Of a DNA stretch of 64,000 nucleotides, positions 38,763 to 47,576 are shown piece by piece. Within the stretch, counting starts at the first letter, position 1. Each line of letters starts with the position of its first letter. Source of the DNA: Gp6-AA40 sp036274155 (GTDB lineage Bacteria > Acidobacteriota > Vicinamibacteria > Vicinamibacterales > UBA2999); assembly GCA_036274155.1 (NCBI GenBank), contig DASUGH010000014.1:1-64000 (forward strand). The letters run 5' to 3'. Position numbers and translations under genes: made by a program. The notes under the pieces were generated by a model. The model did not search any database, was not told where the DNA came from, and saw nothing but the letters and a program-made list of their open reading frames with translations.

Positions 38763-39586
38763 CGACCGGACCGGGGAACGTCGGCCACCGACTCCGGCGA
38801 GGCGGGGAACTGCTTCTGGCGCACGTCGGCCACGTAAGTACGGGCGGCTTCGACGACAGTCTCGGCGAGGTGCGCGTACTGTTTGACGAACGACGGCACG
38901 AAGCCGTCGAACAGTCCGAGCATGTCGTAGCTCACGAGCACCTGACCGTCGCAATCGGGTCCGGCACCGATGCCGATTGTCGGGATGGACAGCGACCCGG
39001 TGACGGCGCGCGCCAGCTCCGGCGGAATCGACTCGAGCACGATGGCAAACGCGCCTGCCTCCTCGAGGCGCCGCGCGTCCACTGCGAGCGCGTCTGCGTC
39101 GGCGGCCGACGTGGCCTGCCTGCCGTACCCGCCGATGCGATTCACCGACTGTGGCAGCAGCCCGAGGTGGCCCATGACCGGGATGCCGACGTCGACGAGC
39201 CGCTTCACGACATCGAGAACCGGCTGTCCACCCTCGAGCTTGACTGCCGAAGCGCCTCCCTCCTGAAGCAGGCGGCCGGCATTTCTGACGGCTTCCGAAA
39301 CGCTCACCTGATAGGAGAGGAAGGGCATGTCGGCGATGACGAGGGCGCGCGCCGCGCCGCGCGACACCGCCTGGGTGTGGTGAATCACCTGCTCGATGGT
39401 CACCGGCACCGTCGTGTCGTATCCGAGCACCACCATTCCAAGCGAGTCGCCGACGAGCAGCGCGTCGACACCCGCCCGGTCGAGCAGCCGCGCCATGGTT
39501 GCGTCATACGCGGTGAGAACGGCAATCTTTTCAGCGCGTTCCTTCTTGCGCTGCAGCTCCGGGACCGTTACGCGTTGATTACGCAT
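38759..39586 (-). CDS. panB: 3-methyl-2-oxobutanoate hydroxymethyltransferase
   Basis: The 275-residue protein transfers a hydroxymethyl group from methylenetetrahydrofolate to 2-oxoisovalerate to make ketopantoate. It shows VLTAYDATMARLLDRAGVDALLVGDSLGMV, GYDTTVPVTIEQVIHHTQAVSRG, ADMPFLSY, VKLEGG, VMGHLGLLPQS and the GIGAGPDCDGQVLV loop. It is coupled to panC by a 4-nt overlap. The gene begins a few bases downstream of the alpha/beta hydrolase stop on the same strand, so the hydrolase gene and panBC could be cotranscribed. Confidence 0.96.
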   Translation of the reverse strand: MRNQRVTVPELQRKKERAEKIAVLTAYDATMARLLDRAGVDALLVGDSLGMVVLGYDTTVPVTIEQVIHHTQAVSRGAARALVIADMPFLSYQVSVSEAVRNAGRLLQEGGASAVKLEGGQPVLDVVKRLVDVGIPVMGHLGLLPQSVNRIGGYGRQATSAADADALAVDARRLEEAGAFAIVLESIPPELARAVTGSLSIPTIGIGAGPDCDGQVLVSYDMLGLFDGFVPSFVKQYAHLAETVVEAARTYVADVRQKQFPASPESVADVPRSGR

Positions 39587-39590
39587 GGGT

Positions 39591-41252
39591 TCAGCGCCGT
39601 GCCGGCGCCGGAAGCGTCTTCGTCAACCATCCGGTGACGGCGGACGAAAGGTCCTTGCTCACATTGTGATCGTTCAGCGTCGGGTATTCGCTGACCGCGC
39701 CGGTGAACGCGGGTATCAGCAGGTGATTGATGCCGCGGATAGTGACCAGTGAGACCGACTCCGACTTCCCCTTGCGGGCGAGCTCGGCGAGGCGCTCGGC
39801 ATGCGCGACCGGCACCTCGCGATCGAGGTCGCCATGGACGATCAGAATCGGCGCCTCGACGTCGTCGATGACCGTCGCCGGATCGAACGCGAGCAGACTG
39901 TGAAACCACGGAGTGTCGGCCTGACGCCGCACCTCCGGCGGAAGCTGCTCCCAGCCCTTGCCCGTGAGCACGGCAGCGTGAATCTGTTTCTGCAGCGCTT
40001 CCTTGGCCGCACGATCGGCATCGCTGGCCTTGGCCTCGTCGAGCTGCAGTTTCTGCTGTTCGAGCACGAACTGGTCGCCCTTGGTCGCCGGCCCGCCGAG
40101 GATGGCGACGCCGCCGACGCGCTTCTCGCGCGATGCGGCGAACAGCGCAATCCAGGCTCCGCCGCCATGACCGACGAAGGCGATGCGCCTTGGATCGACG
40201 TCCTTGCGCGAGGTCAGCCACTTCATCACCGCGCGAGTGTCCTCGGCGTAGTCGGCGAGCGCCGCCGCCTCTGTGCGTCCGCCGCTCTGTCCGCTGCCAC
40301 GGTTGTCGTATCGCACCGCGAGGAACCCGGCGCTCGCGAAGGCGCCGGCCAGCTGCGACATCGCCGGCACACCGGTGGCGACCGAGTCGCGGTCGGGCGC
40401 CTGCTGGCCGTTGACGAGGATCACGGCGGGAAGCTTCGCGGCCGGGTCGGCGCCGGCGGGGGATGTCAGGGTGGCCGCCAGGTTGAAGCCAAGGGCAGGA
40501 ATCGTGACCTGCTGGTCGCCGGGATTCGAAAAGACCTGCGTTCGCGTGTTCGCTCCGGCGATGTCTTCGCGCAGCACGTCCACGGACCGGCCAGGAATAG
40601 CCACTCGAAGGAGCGATCCATCCGCCGCCGTCGTCACCATGATTGCCGCGTCGCTGCCGCCATTGGCGATCGTCAGCTCGTAGCGGCGCACGCGGAACAC
40701 CGTCGGCCCGGTCTGCATCTGCTCCTCATTCACCTGAGCGAGGCGGGCAGTGACCTCGGCGTTCGGGACGATAAAGAGTCGAAACTCGTCGCCAGCGGAC
40801 GCCTTTGCGAGTCGCGGCGCCAGAGCCGTGAACCCGGCAAAGATACCGCTCGGGATCACGATCGAATCGGGCGAGATCTTCTGTGTGGTCGACGCGGTCT
40901 TCCCCTGGGCGGAGGTCCGCGTCTCGGCGGAACCGCCCGTGAAGCTGGCGCGAATCGTAGTGGGCGTGCCGTCTATCGTTTCATCGACGACCAGCAGCTC
41001 AGGTGCGCCTTTCGGGTCGTACCGGAGCTCGGCATACTGCAGGACCGTGTTGACCGGTACGGAAACGCGACCCTGGCTGTAAATCGTCGTGCCTGCCGCG
41101 TCGTTGCGGACGGACACTTCCTCGCGTCCCACTGGCGTGCCGCGGAGGAACACGACGTAGGCGCGGGTCGGTCCCAGCTCGCTCGGAGTCTGTGCGCCGA
41201 GCGGAGCCGCCAGGAGGGCGACGATCGCCCAGATACAATAAGAAATACGCAT
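39591..41252 (-). CDS. Exported alpha/beta-hydrolase-fold protein lacking the nucleophile serine
   Basis: This 553-residue protein has a signal peptide (YCIWAIVALLAAPLGAQ), a beta-rich N-terminal region to about residue 290, and a C-terminal dienelactone-hydrolase-like alpha/beta-hydrolase domain (AVILVNGQQAPDRDS, VRYDNRGSGQSGGR). The nucleophile elbow reads VGHGGGAW, with Gly363 where GxSxG enzymes have Ser; the codons are GGT CAT GGC GGC GGA. The later Asp (VHGDLDREVP) and His (RGINHLL) remain. It is therefore a likely non-catalytic or altered hydrolase. The chosen ATG gives a proper signal; a 77-codon upstream extension is rejected because it runs into the divergent YgfZ gene. Confidence 0.85.
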   Translation of the reverse strand: MRISYCIWAIVALLAAPLGAQTPSELGPTRAYVVFLRGTPVGREEVSVRNDAAGTTIYSQGRVSVPVNTVLQYAELRYDPKGAPELLVVDETIDGTPTTIRASFTGGSAETRTSAQGKTASTTQKISPDSIVIPSGIFAGFTALAPRLAKASAGDEFRLFIVPNAEVTARLAQVNEEQMQTGPTVFRVRRYELTIANGGSDAAIMVTTAADGSLLRVAIPGRSVDVLREDIAGANTRTQVFSNPGDQQVTIPALGFNLAATLTSPAGADPAAKLPAVILVNGQQAPDRDSVATGVPAMSQLAGAFASAGFLAVRYDNRGSGQSGGRTEAAALADYAEDTRAVMKWLTSRKDVDPRRIAFVGHGGGAWIALFAASREKRVGGVAILGGPATKGDQFVLEQQKLQLDEAKASDADRAAKEALQKQIHAAVLTGKGWEQLPPEVRRQADTPWFHSLLAFDPATVIDDVEAPILIVHGDLDREVPVAHAERLAELARKGKSESVSLVTIRGINHLLIPAFTGAVSEYPTLNDHNVSKDLSSAVTGWLTKTLPAPARR

Positions 41253-41305
41253 CACACGTCCTCTCAATGCTATCAGGTCTATGTCACCGATGAGCTGCCT
41301 CCCCG

Positions 41306-42289
41306 ATGAGCCTTGCTGCTGATTACGCGTCATTGCGCGAGCGGGCCGGCATCGGATCGATAGGGTCTCGGCGCCAGATAGCCGTAGCAGGAGGCGAGCG
41401 CGCGAGCTACCTCCAGGGGCTGCTGACCAACGACATCCAGGGGTTGACCGCAGGATCCGGGTGTTACTCCGCGTGGTTGACACCGCAGGGGCGGATGCTG
41501 ACCGACATGCACGTGCTCGAGTCGGGCGACATGCTGCTGCTCGACCTTCCCGCCGATCAAGCCGGCCCGACGCTCGAGCGTCTCGATCAGTTCCTGTTCG
41601 GAGAGGACGTGCAGCTGGCGTTGCTCGATGACGGCCTCACAGGAGTCTGGCTGCATGGTCCGGCTGCCGGCGCGATCCTGGCGGCGGTCTTTTCAGGACT
41701 GGACGACATCTCCGCGTGGCCGTCGTATCGGTCGCTGAAGACGTCGCTCCAGGGCGAGCCGGTCGTCGTCGCGCGTATCGACCAGCTCGGCGTTCCCGGC
41801 TTTGTCGTTTATCTTTCCCCCCTGATCGAGCCGTCGCTTCAGGCTGCGCTTCGCGAAGCCGGAGCCGCTCCCGTTGGCAAGGAAGCGATCGAGGCTCTTC
41901 GGATCGAGGCGCGCTACCCGCTGTTCGGCGTGGACATGACCGACGACACCATCCCGCTCGAGGCTGGCATCGAGGCGCGCGCCGTCTCGTTCTCGAAGGG
42001 CTGCTACGTAGGGCAGGAGGTCATCATCCGGGTGCTGCATCGCGGCCACGGCCGCGTGGCGAGAAGGCTCGTCGGGCTCCAGGTCGAGGGGGCGCCACCC
42101 GCCGGCGGCGCTCGAGTGTTCGCTGCCGATCGTGACATCGGGTTCGTGACGAGCGCCGCCGAATCGCCGCGACTTGGCGCGATCGCGCTCGGCTACCTGC
42201 ACCGCGACTTCGTCAATCCGGGCACTGCCGTGCGCGTGCGGTCGAACGGCAGCGACGCCGCAGCCACCGTCACCGAACGCGCTTCATAA
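41306..42289 (+). CDS. YgfZ/GcvT-like folate-binding protein
   Basis: The 327-residue protein has the GcvT-type aminomethyltransferase fold (GIGSIGSRRQIAVAGGERASYLQGLLTNDIQGL) and the YgfZ signature KGCYVGQEVI near residue 235. YgfZ/IBA57 proteins use tetrahydrofolate in repair or assembly of certain iron-sulfur clusters, which would suit the radical SAM enzyme, MutY and others here. It stands alone, divergent from the hydrolase gene by 53 bp, and its 3' gap holds three palindromic repeats. Confidence 0.92.
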   Translation: MSLAADYASLRERAGIGSIGSRRQIAVAGGERASYLQGLLTNDIQGLTAGSGCYSAWLTPQGRMLTDMHVLESGDMLLLDLPADQAGPTLERLDQFLFGEDVQLALLDDGLTGVWLHGPAAGAILAAVFSGLDDISAWPSYRSLKTSLQGEPVVVARIDQLGVPGFVVYLSPLIEPSLQAALREAGAAPVGKEAIEALRIEARYPLFGVDMTDDTIPLEAGIEARAVSFSKGCYVGQEVIIRVLHRGHGRVARRLVGLQVEGAPPAGGARVFAADRDIGFVTSAAESPRLGAIALGYLHRDFVNPGTAVRVRSNGSDAAATVTERAS

Positions 42290-42305
42290 CGGCACAGAGA
42301 TCCTT

Positions 42306-42402
42306 AGTACGCAGAACCCAGCTTCAGCTGGGGTTGTCAGTACGCAGAACCCAGCTTTAGCTGGGTTGTCAGTCCGCAGAACCCAGCTTCAGCCGGGTTG
42401 TT
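42306..42402. repeat. Three tandem TTCA-type palindrome units
   Basis: Three 32-33 bp units start AGTACGCAGAA or AGTCCGCAGAA. They contain CCCAGC-TTCA-GCTGGG, CCCAGC-TTTA-GCTGGG and CCCAGC-TTCA-GCCGGG. They fill the convergent gap between ygfZ and the Nudix gene. Confidence 0.85.
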
Positions 42403-42411
42403 TGCGGCGGG

Positions 42412-42837
42412 TCAGGCCTCGCGCGTGCCAACAGTCAGCTTTCGAATCAGCTCCACATCTGCCGGCGGAAACTCCAGCATCCGCAGCTCTCGGGCGTCCA
42501 CCCAGCGCATCTCCTGCCCGAGCGCCGCGCTCGGCGCCTGCTCGATGGTGCACCTGTAGAAATAGAGGCTCACCACTCGATCCTCGTACTGATGCGTCGT
42601 GGCGTGAATCAGCTCATGGACGGCAACGTCCACCGCGAGCTCCTCGAGAATTTCGCGGCGAAGACCATCCAGGTGATCCTCGGCCGGTGCCGTCTTGCCT
42701 CCTGGAAATTCCCAGAGGCCGCCAAGATGGACCCCCGCTGGCCGTCGCGTCACCAGGAAGCGGCCGTTGTCTTCGATGACCGCCGCGACCACAGTGACGT
42801 GCGGGACGCCGGCCACGAGCGGAGCCTCGCTCGTCAC
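42412..42837 (-). CDS. MutT-like Nudix hydrolase
   Basis: This 141-residue protein resembles 8-oxo-dGTP diphosphatase. VVAAVIEDNGRFLVTRRP precedes the Nudix box GGKTAPAEDHLDGLRREILEEL, and LWEFPGGK matches MutT. The GTG start overlaps the stop of the hybrid kinase gene by 4 nt (GTGA), so it is translated from the kinase mRNA. The C-terminal part (LGQEMRWVDARELRMLEFPPADVELI) is also MutT-like. With mutY 1.7 kb upstream in the same orientation it makes an oxidised-guanine defence set. Confidence 0.88.
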   Translation of the reverse strand: MTSEAPLVAGVPHVTVVAAVIEDNGRFLVTRRPAGVHLGGLWEFPGGKTAPAEDHLDGLRREILEELAVDVAVHELIHATTHQYEDRVVSLYFYRCTIEQAPSAALGQEMRWVDARELRMLEFPPADVELIRKLTVGTREA

Positions 42838-44459
42838 TCGGGTGAGTCGAGGATCGAGCGAATTCGCTGCGCGAGCATGCTCGGAGTGAAGGGCTTCTGA
42901 AGAAACGGCACGTCGCCGGGGCTGGTGCCGTGCAGGGCGCTCGCATCGTCGGTATAACCGGACACGTAGAGTACGCGAAGCGCCGGATTGAGCTTCGAGA
43001 GCCGTGCGGCCAGATGCGGCCCGCTCAATCCCGGCATCACCACGTCGGTGACGAGCAAGTGGACCTTGATGCCCGAGGAAAGCGCCCAATCGATGGCTTC
43101 CTCGCCGCTGCCGGCCTCGAACACCGTGTATCCGCGCCGCCGCAGCGCCTTCACGGCCAGACCACGGACGGAGTCGTTGTCTTCGACGACGAGGAGCGTT
43201 TCGGTGCCGCGGTCCGCTGTGGCGGCAGGCAGCTCCGGCTTTCGCGGCTCGACGGCGGCCTCGGTGGCAGGCAGATAGATCCGGACGGTCGTCCCACGCC
43301 CGAGCGCCGTGTCGAGATAGATGGCGCCTCCGCTCTGATCGATGATGCCGTAGACGGTGGCGAGGCCGAACCCGGTGCCTTTTCCTTTCGGCTTCGTCGT
43401 GAAGAACGGCTCGAACGCACGGTCGCGAGTCGCCGAGTCCATCCCGGTGCCGGTGTCGCCGATGGACAGCATGGCGTAGCGGCCAGGCGGAATCGAAAGC
43501 GACTCGGCAGCCAGGATGTCGTCGTCGACGTCGACGTTCGCGGTCCTGATCGTCAGCTGACCGCCCATCGGCATCGCGTCACGCGCGTTCAGCACGAGAT
43601 TCAGGAATACCTGTTCCATCTGGCTCGAATCCGCCTTGACGCGTGCGAGATCGTCGCTGAGTTGTGCGGTCGTCCGAATGTGATCACCGATGACCCTCGG
43701 CAGCATCTGCAACAGCCCGGACGCCGTGTCGTTGAGGTTCAGAATCGTCGGGCTGAGGAACTGCTTGCGGCTGAACGCGAGCAGCTGACGGGTGAGTCCC
43801 GAGGCGCGATCGGCGGCCCTGCGGATCTCCGCCACCTCGCGTGCGATCGGCGACGACTGCTCCGAGGCGTCCAGACGCTCCGTGATCAGATCGGCGTACC
43901 CGATGATGGCCGTCAGCAGATTGTTGAAGTCGTGTGCGACACCGCCGGCGAGGCGGCCGATCGCCTCCATCTTCTGCGCCTGGCGCAGCTGCTCCTCGCG
44001 ATCGTGCAGCATCCGGCCCGCCTGCCAGTTGCGGAGCGCATACCTGATCGACCGTTCGAGCTGCGCCGCGACCATGTGCTTCTCGACGTAGTCGGCCGCT
44101 CCCGCCAGCGACGCTTCCCGATCGATGTCGCCGCTTCCATAGCCTGTGAGCAGGATGAACGGCTTGCTGGTGGCGCCGGCTCTCGCCCGGCGAATCAGCT
44201 CGATCCCGGTACCATCGGGAAGCTGCTGATCGATCAGGTAAATGTCGTGTGCGTCGTCGTCGACGCGCGCGATGCCCCTGGAGAGCGTGGTCGCGACCTC
44301 GATGACGCGCTCGAATGGAGCATCTGCCAGCGCGATGTCGATCAGGGCGGCGGCCTGCGGATCATCGTCGACGAGCAGGATGCGGACGACCGTGAGGTCC
44401 GGCAGTCGCCGGCTGGACGTGGCCGTGAGCACGCGTCCCACCTCCTTCGTGCGGCTCAT
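42834..44459 (-). CDS. Soluble hybrid histidine kinase (receiver-HisKA-ATPase-receiver)
   Basis: The 541-residue protein has an N-terminal receiver with Asp77 in LIDQQLPDG. A short coiled coil leads to the HisKA domain with phospho-His176 in AGGVAHDFNNLL, then the ATPase domain (NLVLNARDAM, DTGTGMD, TTKPKGKGTGFGLATV). The C-terminal receiver has its Asp in LLVTDVVMPG and a KPF motif. There is no transmembrane or PAS sensor, so the input is probably phosphotransfer to the first receiver. It lies between mutY and the MutT-like gene and overlaps the latter by 4 nt. The partner is unknown. Confidence 0.94.
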   Translation of the reverse strand: MSRTKEVGRVLTATSSRRLPDLTVVRILLVDDDPQAAALIDIALADAPFERVIEVATTLSRGIARVDDDAHDIYLIDQQLPDGTGIELIRRARAGATSKPFILLTGYGSGDIDREASLAGAADYVEKHMVAAQLERSIRYALRNWQAGRMLHDREEQLRQAQKMEAIGRLAGGVAHDFNNLLTAIIGYADLITERLDASEQSSPIAREVAEIRRAADRASGLTRQLLAFSRKQFLSPTILNLNDTASGLLQMLPRVIGDHIRTTAQLSDDLARVKADSSQMEQVFLNLVLNARDAMPMGGQLTIRTANVDVDDDILAAESLSIPPGRYAMLSIGDTGTGMDSATRDRAFEPFFTTKPKGKGTGFGLATVYGIIDQSGGAIYLDTALGRGTTVRIYLPATEAAVEPRKPELPAATADRGTETLLVVEDNDSVRGLAVKALRRRGYTVFEAGSGEEAIDWALSSGIKVHLLVTDVVMPGLSGPHLAARLSKLNPALRVLYVSGYTDDASALHGTSPGDVPFLQKPFTPSMLAQRIRSILDSPE

Positions 44460-44547
44460 GCGGTCTTTCTACCACGCCTCCGTTCCGCGATAGCTCAACC
44501 GAGACGCGCTTTTCTGGCAGTGATGCGTCTTTTCCGGCACCGATGTG

Positions 44548-45234
44548 TCAAATCCTGACTTCTTCGGACAGCGACGCGTAGCCGCGGCAGAAACTCCGCA
44601 TGGGACACGCTCCGCATTTCGGCTTCCGGGCGCTGCAGACCATCGCTCCGAAATCCATCAGTCCCTGATTGAACTCGAAGACATGCTTGTGCGGCACCAG
44701 TGTTTCGGAGATGGCCCAGAGCTGACGCCGCATGGTATGCGCTTTCGCGTCGCCCTTTGCCACGAAGACACGAAACAATACCCGTGCGACGTTGGTGTCG
44801 AGAATGGCGGCGCGCTGACCGAAGGCGAAGCTGCGAATGGCGCCGGCGGTGTAAGCGCCGATGCCCTTGAACGACATCAGCGTCTCGTGGTCTGACGGAA
44901 GCGCGCCGCCGTAGCGGTGCACCGACTCCCGCGCGATCGCATGCAGCCGGCGAGGGCGGATGTTGTAGCCGAGTGGCCGCCACGTCGCGGTCACCTCCGC
45001 TTCGCTGGCGTTGGCGAGCGCCGCGAACGACGGGTACTTCTCGAGCCACTCGTGGTACTTGGGGAGCACGCGGTCGACCTGCGTCTGCTGCAGCATCACC
45101 TCGGAAACGAGGATGTGGTAAGGGTCGCTGGTGCGCCGCCACGGCAGGTCCCGTCCGTGCGTCCTATACCATGCGAGCAGGCGGCGGCGAAAACGTTGAC
45201 GGGCGGAAGGAGCGGGCAGGAGTGTCGCGGGCAT
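44548..45234 (-). CDS. mutY: A/G-specific adenine glycosylase, short form
   Basis: The 228-residue protein removes adenine paired with 8-oxoguanine. Glu45 in SEVMLQQTQV and Asp146 in ILDTNVARV are the catalytic pair. The helix-hairpin-helix is FKGIGAYTAGAI and the 4Fe-4S ligands are CSARKPKCGACPMRSFC. It ends just after the cluster domain, so the C-terminal Nudix-like domain that helps recognise 8-oxoguanine in full-length MutY (about 350 residues) is missing. Only 22 bp separate its start from the divergent adenosyltransferase gene, so the two promoters must overlap coding sequence. Confidence 0.93.
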   Translation of the reverse strand: MPATLLPAPSARQRFRRRLLAWYRTHGRDLPWRRTSDPYHILVSEVMLQQTQVDRVLPKYHEWLEKYPSFAALANASEAEVTATWRPLGYNIRPRRLHAIARESVHRYGGALPSDHETLMSFKGIGAYTAGAIRSFAFGQRAAILDTNVARVLFRVFVAKGDAKAHTMRRQLWAISETLVPHKHVFEFNQGLMDFGAMVCSARKPKCGACPMRSFCRGYASLSEEVRI

Positions 45235-45242
45235 CCGGACCC

Positions 45243-45248
45243 TATAAT
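45243..45248 (+). promoter_or_regulatory. Candidate -10 box of the pduO-hpnC-hpnD operon
   Basis: A perfect TATAAT ends 8 nt before the GTG start, predicting a leaderless transcript. It lies inside the 22-bp gap shared with divergent mutY. Confidence 0.6.
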
Positions 45249-45256
45249 TTCACGCG

Positions 45257-45796
45257 GTGAAGATCTACACCAGGACCGGCGATGCGGGCGAAACGTCGCT
45301 GTTCGACAACTCACGCGTCTCGAAAGCCGACGCCCGGGTAGACGCCTATGGTGAGGTCGACGAGTTGAACGCCTGCCTGGGTGTTGCGCGGTCCGCCCAG
45401 ACAGCCGGCGACCTGATCGCCATCATCGAGGCGGTTCAACGTGATTTGTTTGCGATTGGAGCGCGCCTGGCTGATCCGTCGGCGAGGATCGCCGGCCGCG
45501 TGACGAAGGCGGCGGTGACTGCAGCCGATGTCGAGCGTCTCGAGCAGGCAATCGATCGTCTCGAGACCGAACTGCAGCCATTGCGCCGCTTCATCCTGCC
45601 GGGCGGCGGATTGGGCGGCGCGCTGCTGCATCTTGCGCGGACCGTCTGCCGCCGAGCGGAGCGGCGAGTCGTCGCGCTCGGGCCGGACGCAGTGGAGCGT
45701 ATCGTGGTCGTGTACCTGAACCGTCTCTCGGACCTGCTGTTCGTGATGGCGCGCACGGCGAACCACCGTGCCGGCGTCGGAGAGGTCGAGTGGTGA
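45257..45796 (+). CDS. PduO-type cob(I)alamin adenosyltransferase
   Basis: The 179-residue protein makes adenosylcobalamin from ATP and cob(I)alamin. Motifs are the N-terminal KIYTRTGDAGETSLF, VDAYGEVDELNACLG, LPGGGLGGALLHLARTVCRRAERR and YLNRLSDLLFVMAR. It starts at GTG directly after a TATAAT box. Its stop overlaps the hpnC start, so it heads an operon with the squalene genes, though no shared chemistry is obvious. It does not use the CobA fold. Confidence 0.94.
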   Translation: MKIYTRTGDAGETSLFDNSRVSKADARVDAYGEVDELNACLGVARSAQTAGDLIAIIEAVQRDLFAIGARLADPSARIAGRVTKAAVTAADVERLEQAIDRLETELQPLRRFILPGGGLGGALLHLARTVCRRAERRVVALGPDAVERIVVVYLNRLSDLLFVMARTANHRAGVGEVEW

Positions 45797-46737
45797 GATC
45801 GGCCGCGGCCGTCACAGCCGGGCATTACGAGAACTTTCCGGTCGCGTCGATCCTTCTGCCCTCGTCCATGCGGCAGCACATTGCTGCCGTCTACGCGTTC
45901 GCTCGCACCGCCGACGACTTCGCCGACGAAGGTCAGCTGACCCCCGTGGAGCGGCTGCGTTTGCTGGACGGCTGGCACCGGCGGCTTCGGCACGCCGCTG
46001 CCGGCGCCGCGTCCGGGGACCCTCCCGTCGCGGGCGAGCCGCCCGGTGTCGTGGACCTCTTTCTGGCCCTCGGACGGAGCATCAGGGAGAAGGCGCTGCC
46101 GGTAGAGCTGTTCGAGCAGCTTCTGAGCGCGTTCCGTCAGGACGTCGAGGTGACCCGGTATTCGACATGGCCGCAGCTGCTCGCTTACTGCGAGCGGTCC
46201 GCGAATCCGGTCGGCCGCCTCGTACTGCGGATTGCCGACCAGCGCGACGCGCGCCTGGACGAGTGGTCCGACTCTATCTGTACCGCGCTGCAGCTGACCA
46301 ATTTCTGGCAGGACTTGAAGATCGACTGCGACCGGGGCCGCATTTACGTGCCTTCCGAAATCACGAATGCCCACGGCGCCAGCGAACGCGATCTTTTCGA
46401 AGGCCGGATCACCTCAGCGTGGCAGGCGGCGCTTCGTGACGTCGTCGCGCGCACCTGCGAGCTGTTTCGCCGCGGCCGCCCACTTTGCCAGGCGGTCGGC
46501 GGACGCCTCGGATACGAGCTGCGCGCGACCTGGCTCGGTGGCATGCGCATTCTCGATCGCCTCGAGGCCAACCGCTTCGACGTCATCGGCAATCGCCCCG
46601 TGCTGAGGCCGATCGACGCGCCGTGGTTTCTCCGGCGCATGATGACCTGGTCGCGCGACAGCCGTGATAGCGGCGGCGGTGACGGCCTCGAGCGCCGCTC
46701 GCTCTCCCGTCCACCGGCGGACGTCTTCCGCCGATGA
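45790..46737 (+). CDS. hpnC: Hydroxysqualene synthase HpnC
   Basis: This 315-residue squalene/phytoene-synthase-family protein has DDFADE as the first aspartate-rich motif and QLTNFWQDLKIDCDRGRIYVP as the second. In the three-step bacterial route HpnC converts presqualene diphosphate to hydroxysqualene. The assignment as HpnC rather than HpnD rests on its place first in the pair and on TADDFADE. It starts at one of two adjacent GTG codons overlapping the previous stop. The last 30 residues are low-complexity and may be a tail. Confidence 0.92.
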   Translation: MVRSAAAVTAGHYENFPVASILLPSSMRQHIAAVYAFARTADDFADEGQLTPVERLRLLDGWHRRLRHAAAGAASGDPPVAGEPPGVVDLFLALGRSIREKALPVELFEQLLSAFRQDVEVTRYSTWPQLLAYCERSANPVGRLVLRIADQRDARLDEWSDSICTALQLTNFWQDLKIDCDRGRIYVPSEITNAHGASERDLFEGRITSAWQAALRDVVARTCELFRRGRPLCQAVGGRLGYELRATWLGGMRILDRLEANRFDVIGNRPVLRPIDAPWFLRRMMTWSRDSRDSGGGDGLERRSLSRPPADVFRR

Positions 46738-47576
46738 GCCGCGACACGAGCTTCTATTACGCATTCCTCGTCCTGCCGGCGAACAAGCGGCGAGCGATGA
46801 TTTCGGTCTGGGATTTCTGTCGTGCCGTCGACGACGCCGTGGACGAGGTGGTTCCGGAGAGCGGCTGGCAGGGAGGGCTCACTGCCGAGGCGCGTGCCGA
46901 AGCGACGCGGCAACTGTGCACCTGGCGCACGGAGCTGGAAGCGGTGTACGCGGGCACGCCGACGACGGTGCAAGGCGCAGCGCTGCAGCCGTTCGTGCGC
47001 CAGTTCCGGCTGCCGCGCCTCTCGTTCGAGGAGCTGATCGAGGGCGTGCAGATGGATCTCGATTTCGCGCGCTACCCGACATACGAGGCGTTGAGCGAGT
47101 ACTGCCGCCGGGTGGCATCGACGGTAGGACTCATCTGTCTGGAGATATTCGGATACCGCGACACGTCTGCGCGCACGTACGCCGTCACCCTCGGCCGGGC
47201 GCTCCAGCTGACGAATATCATTCGCGACGTCGCCACCGACTTGAACCGTGGCCGCATCTACCTGCCGATGGAAGATCTCGCCAGGTTTGGCGTCGGCGAA
47301 GGGGACCTGCGGGCCGGCGTCGTGTCGCCGGAGGTGCGTTCGCTGCTCGCCTTCGAGTGCGACCGTGCGCGCGAGCTGTACCGGCGCGCCGGCGCCGAGC
47401 TGCCCGCCGTCGATCGACGCAGCCTCGCCGCGGCCGAGATCATGGGCGCGATCTACTTCGAGATCCTGCGTCGAATCGAGCGTAACGGCTACGACGTTTT
47501 CACCTCGCGTGTTCGTGTTCCGCGCCCGCGGCGCGCGGCGATCGCCCTGGGGGTCTGGGCGAGGGCATTCATATAG
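46734..47576 (+). CDS. hpnD: Presqualene diphosphate synthase HpnD
   Basis: The 280-residue trans-isoprenyl diphosphate synthase joins two farnesyl diphosphates. SFYYAFLVLPANKRRAM, FCRAVDDAVDE, GVQMDLDFARYPT and QLTNIIRDVATDLNRGRIYLP are the diagnostic stretches. The ATG overlaps the hpnC stop (ATGA). A heptad/octad array starts right after its stop codon. Confidence 0.94.
   Translation: MSRDTSFYYAFLVLPANKRRAMISVWDFCRAVDDAVDEVVPESGWQGGLTAEARAEATRQLCTWRTELEAVYAGTPTTVQGAALQPFVRQFRLPRLSFEELIEGVQMDLDFARYPTYEALSEYCRRVASTVGLICLEIFGYRDTSARTYAVTLGRALQLTNIIRDVATDLNRGRIYLPMEDLARFGVGEGDLRAGVVSPEVRSLLAFECDRARELYRRAGAELPAVDRRSLAAAEIMGAIYFEILRRIERNGYDVFTSRVRVPRPRRAAIALGVWARAFI

Noticed and set aside
42930..44558. 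542-codon plus-strand frame
   Set aside because: Antisense to the hybrid kinase gene.
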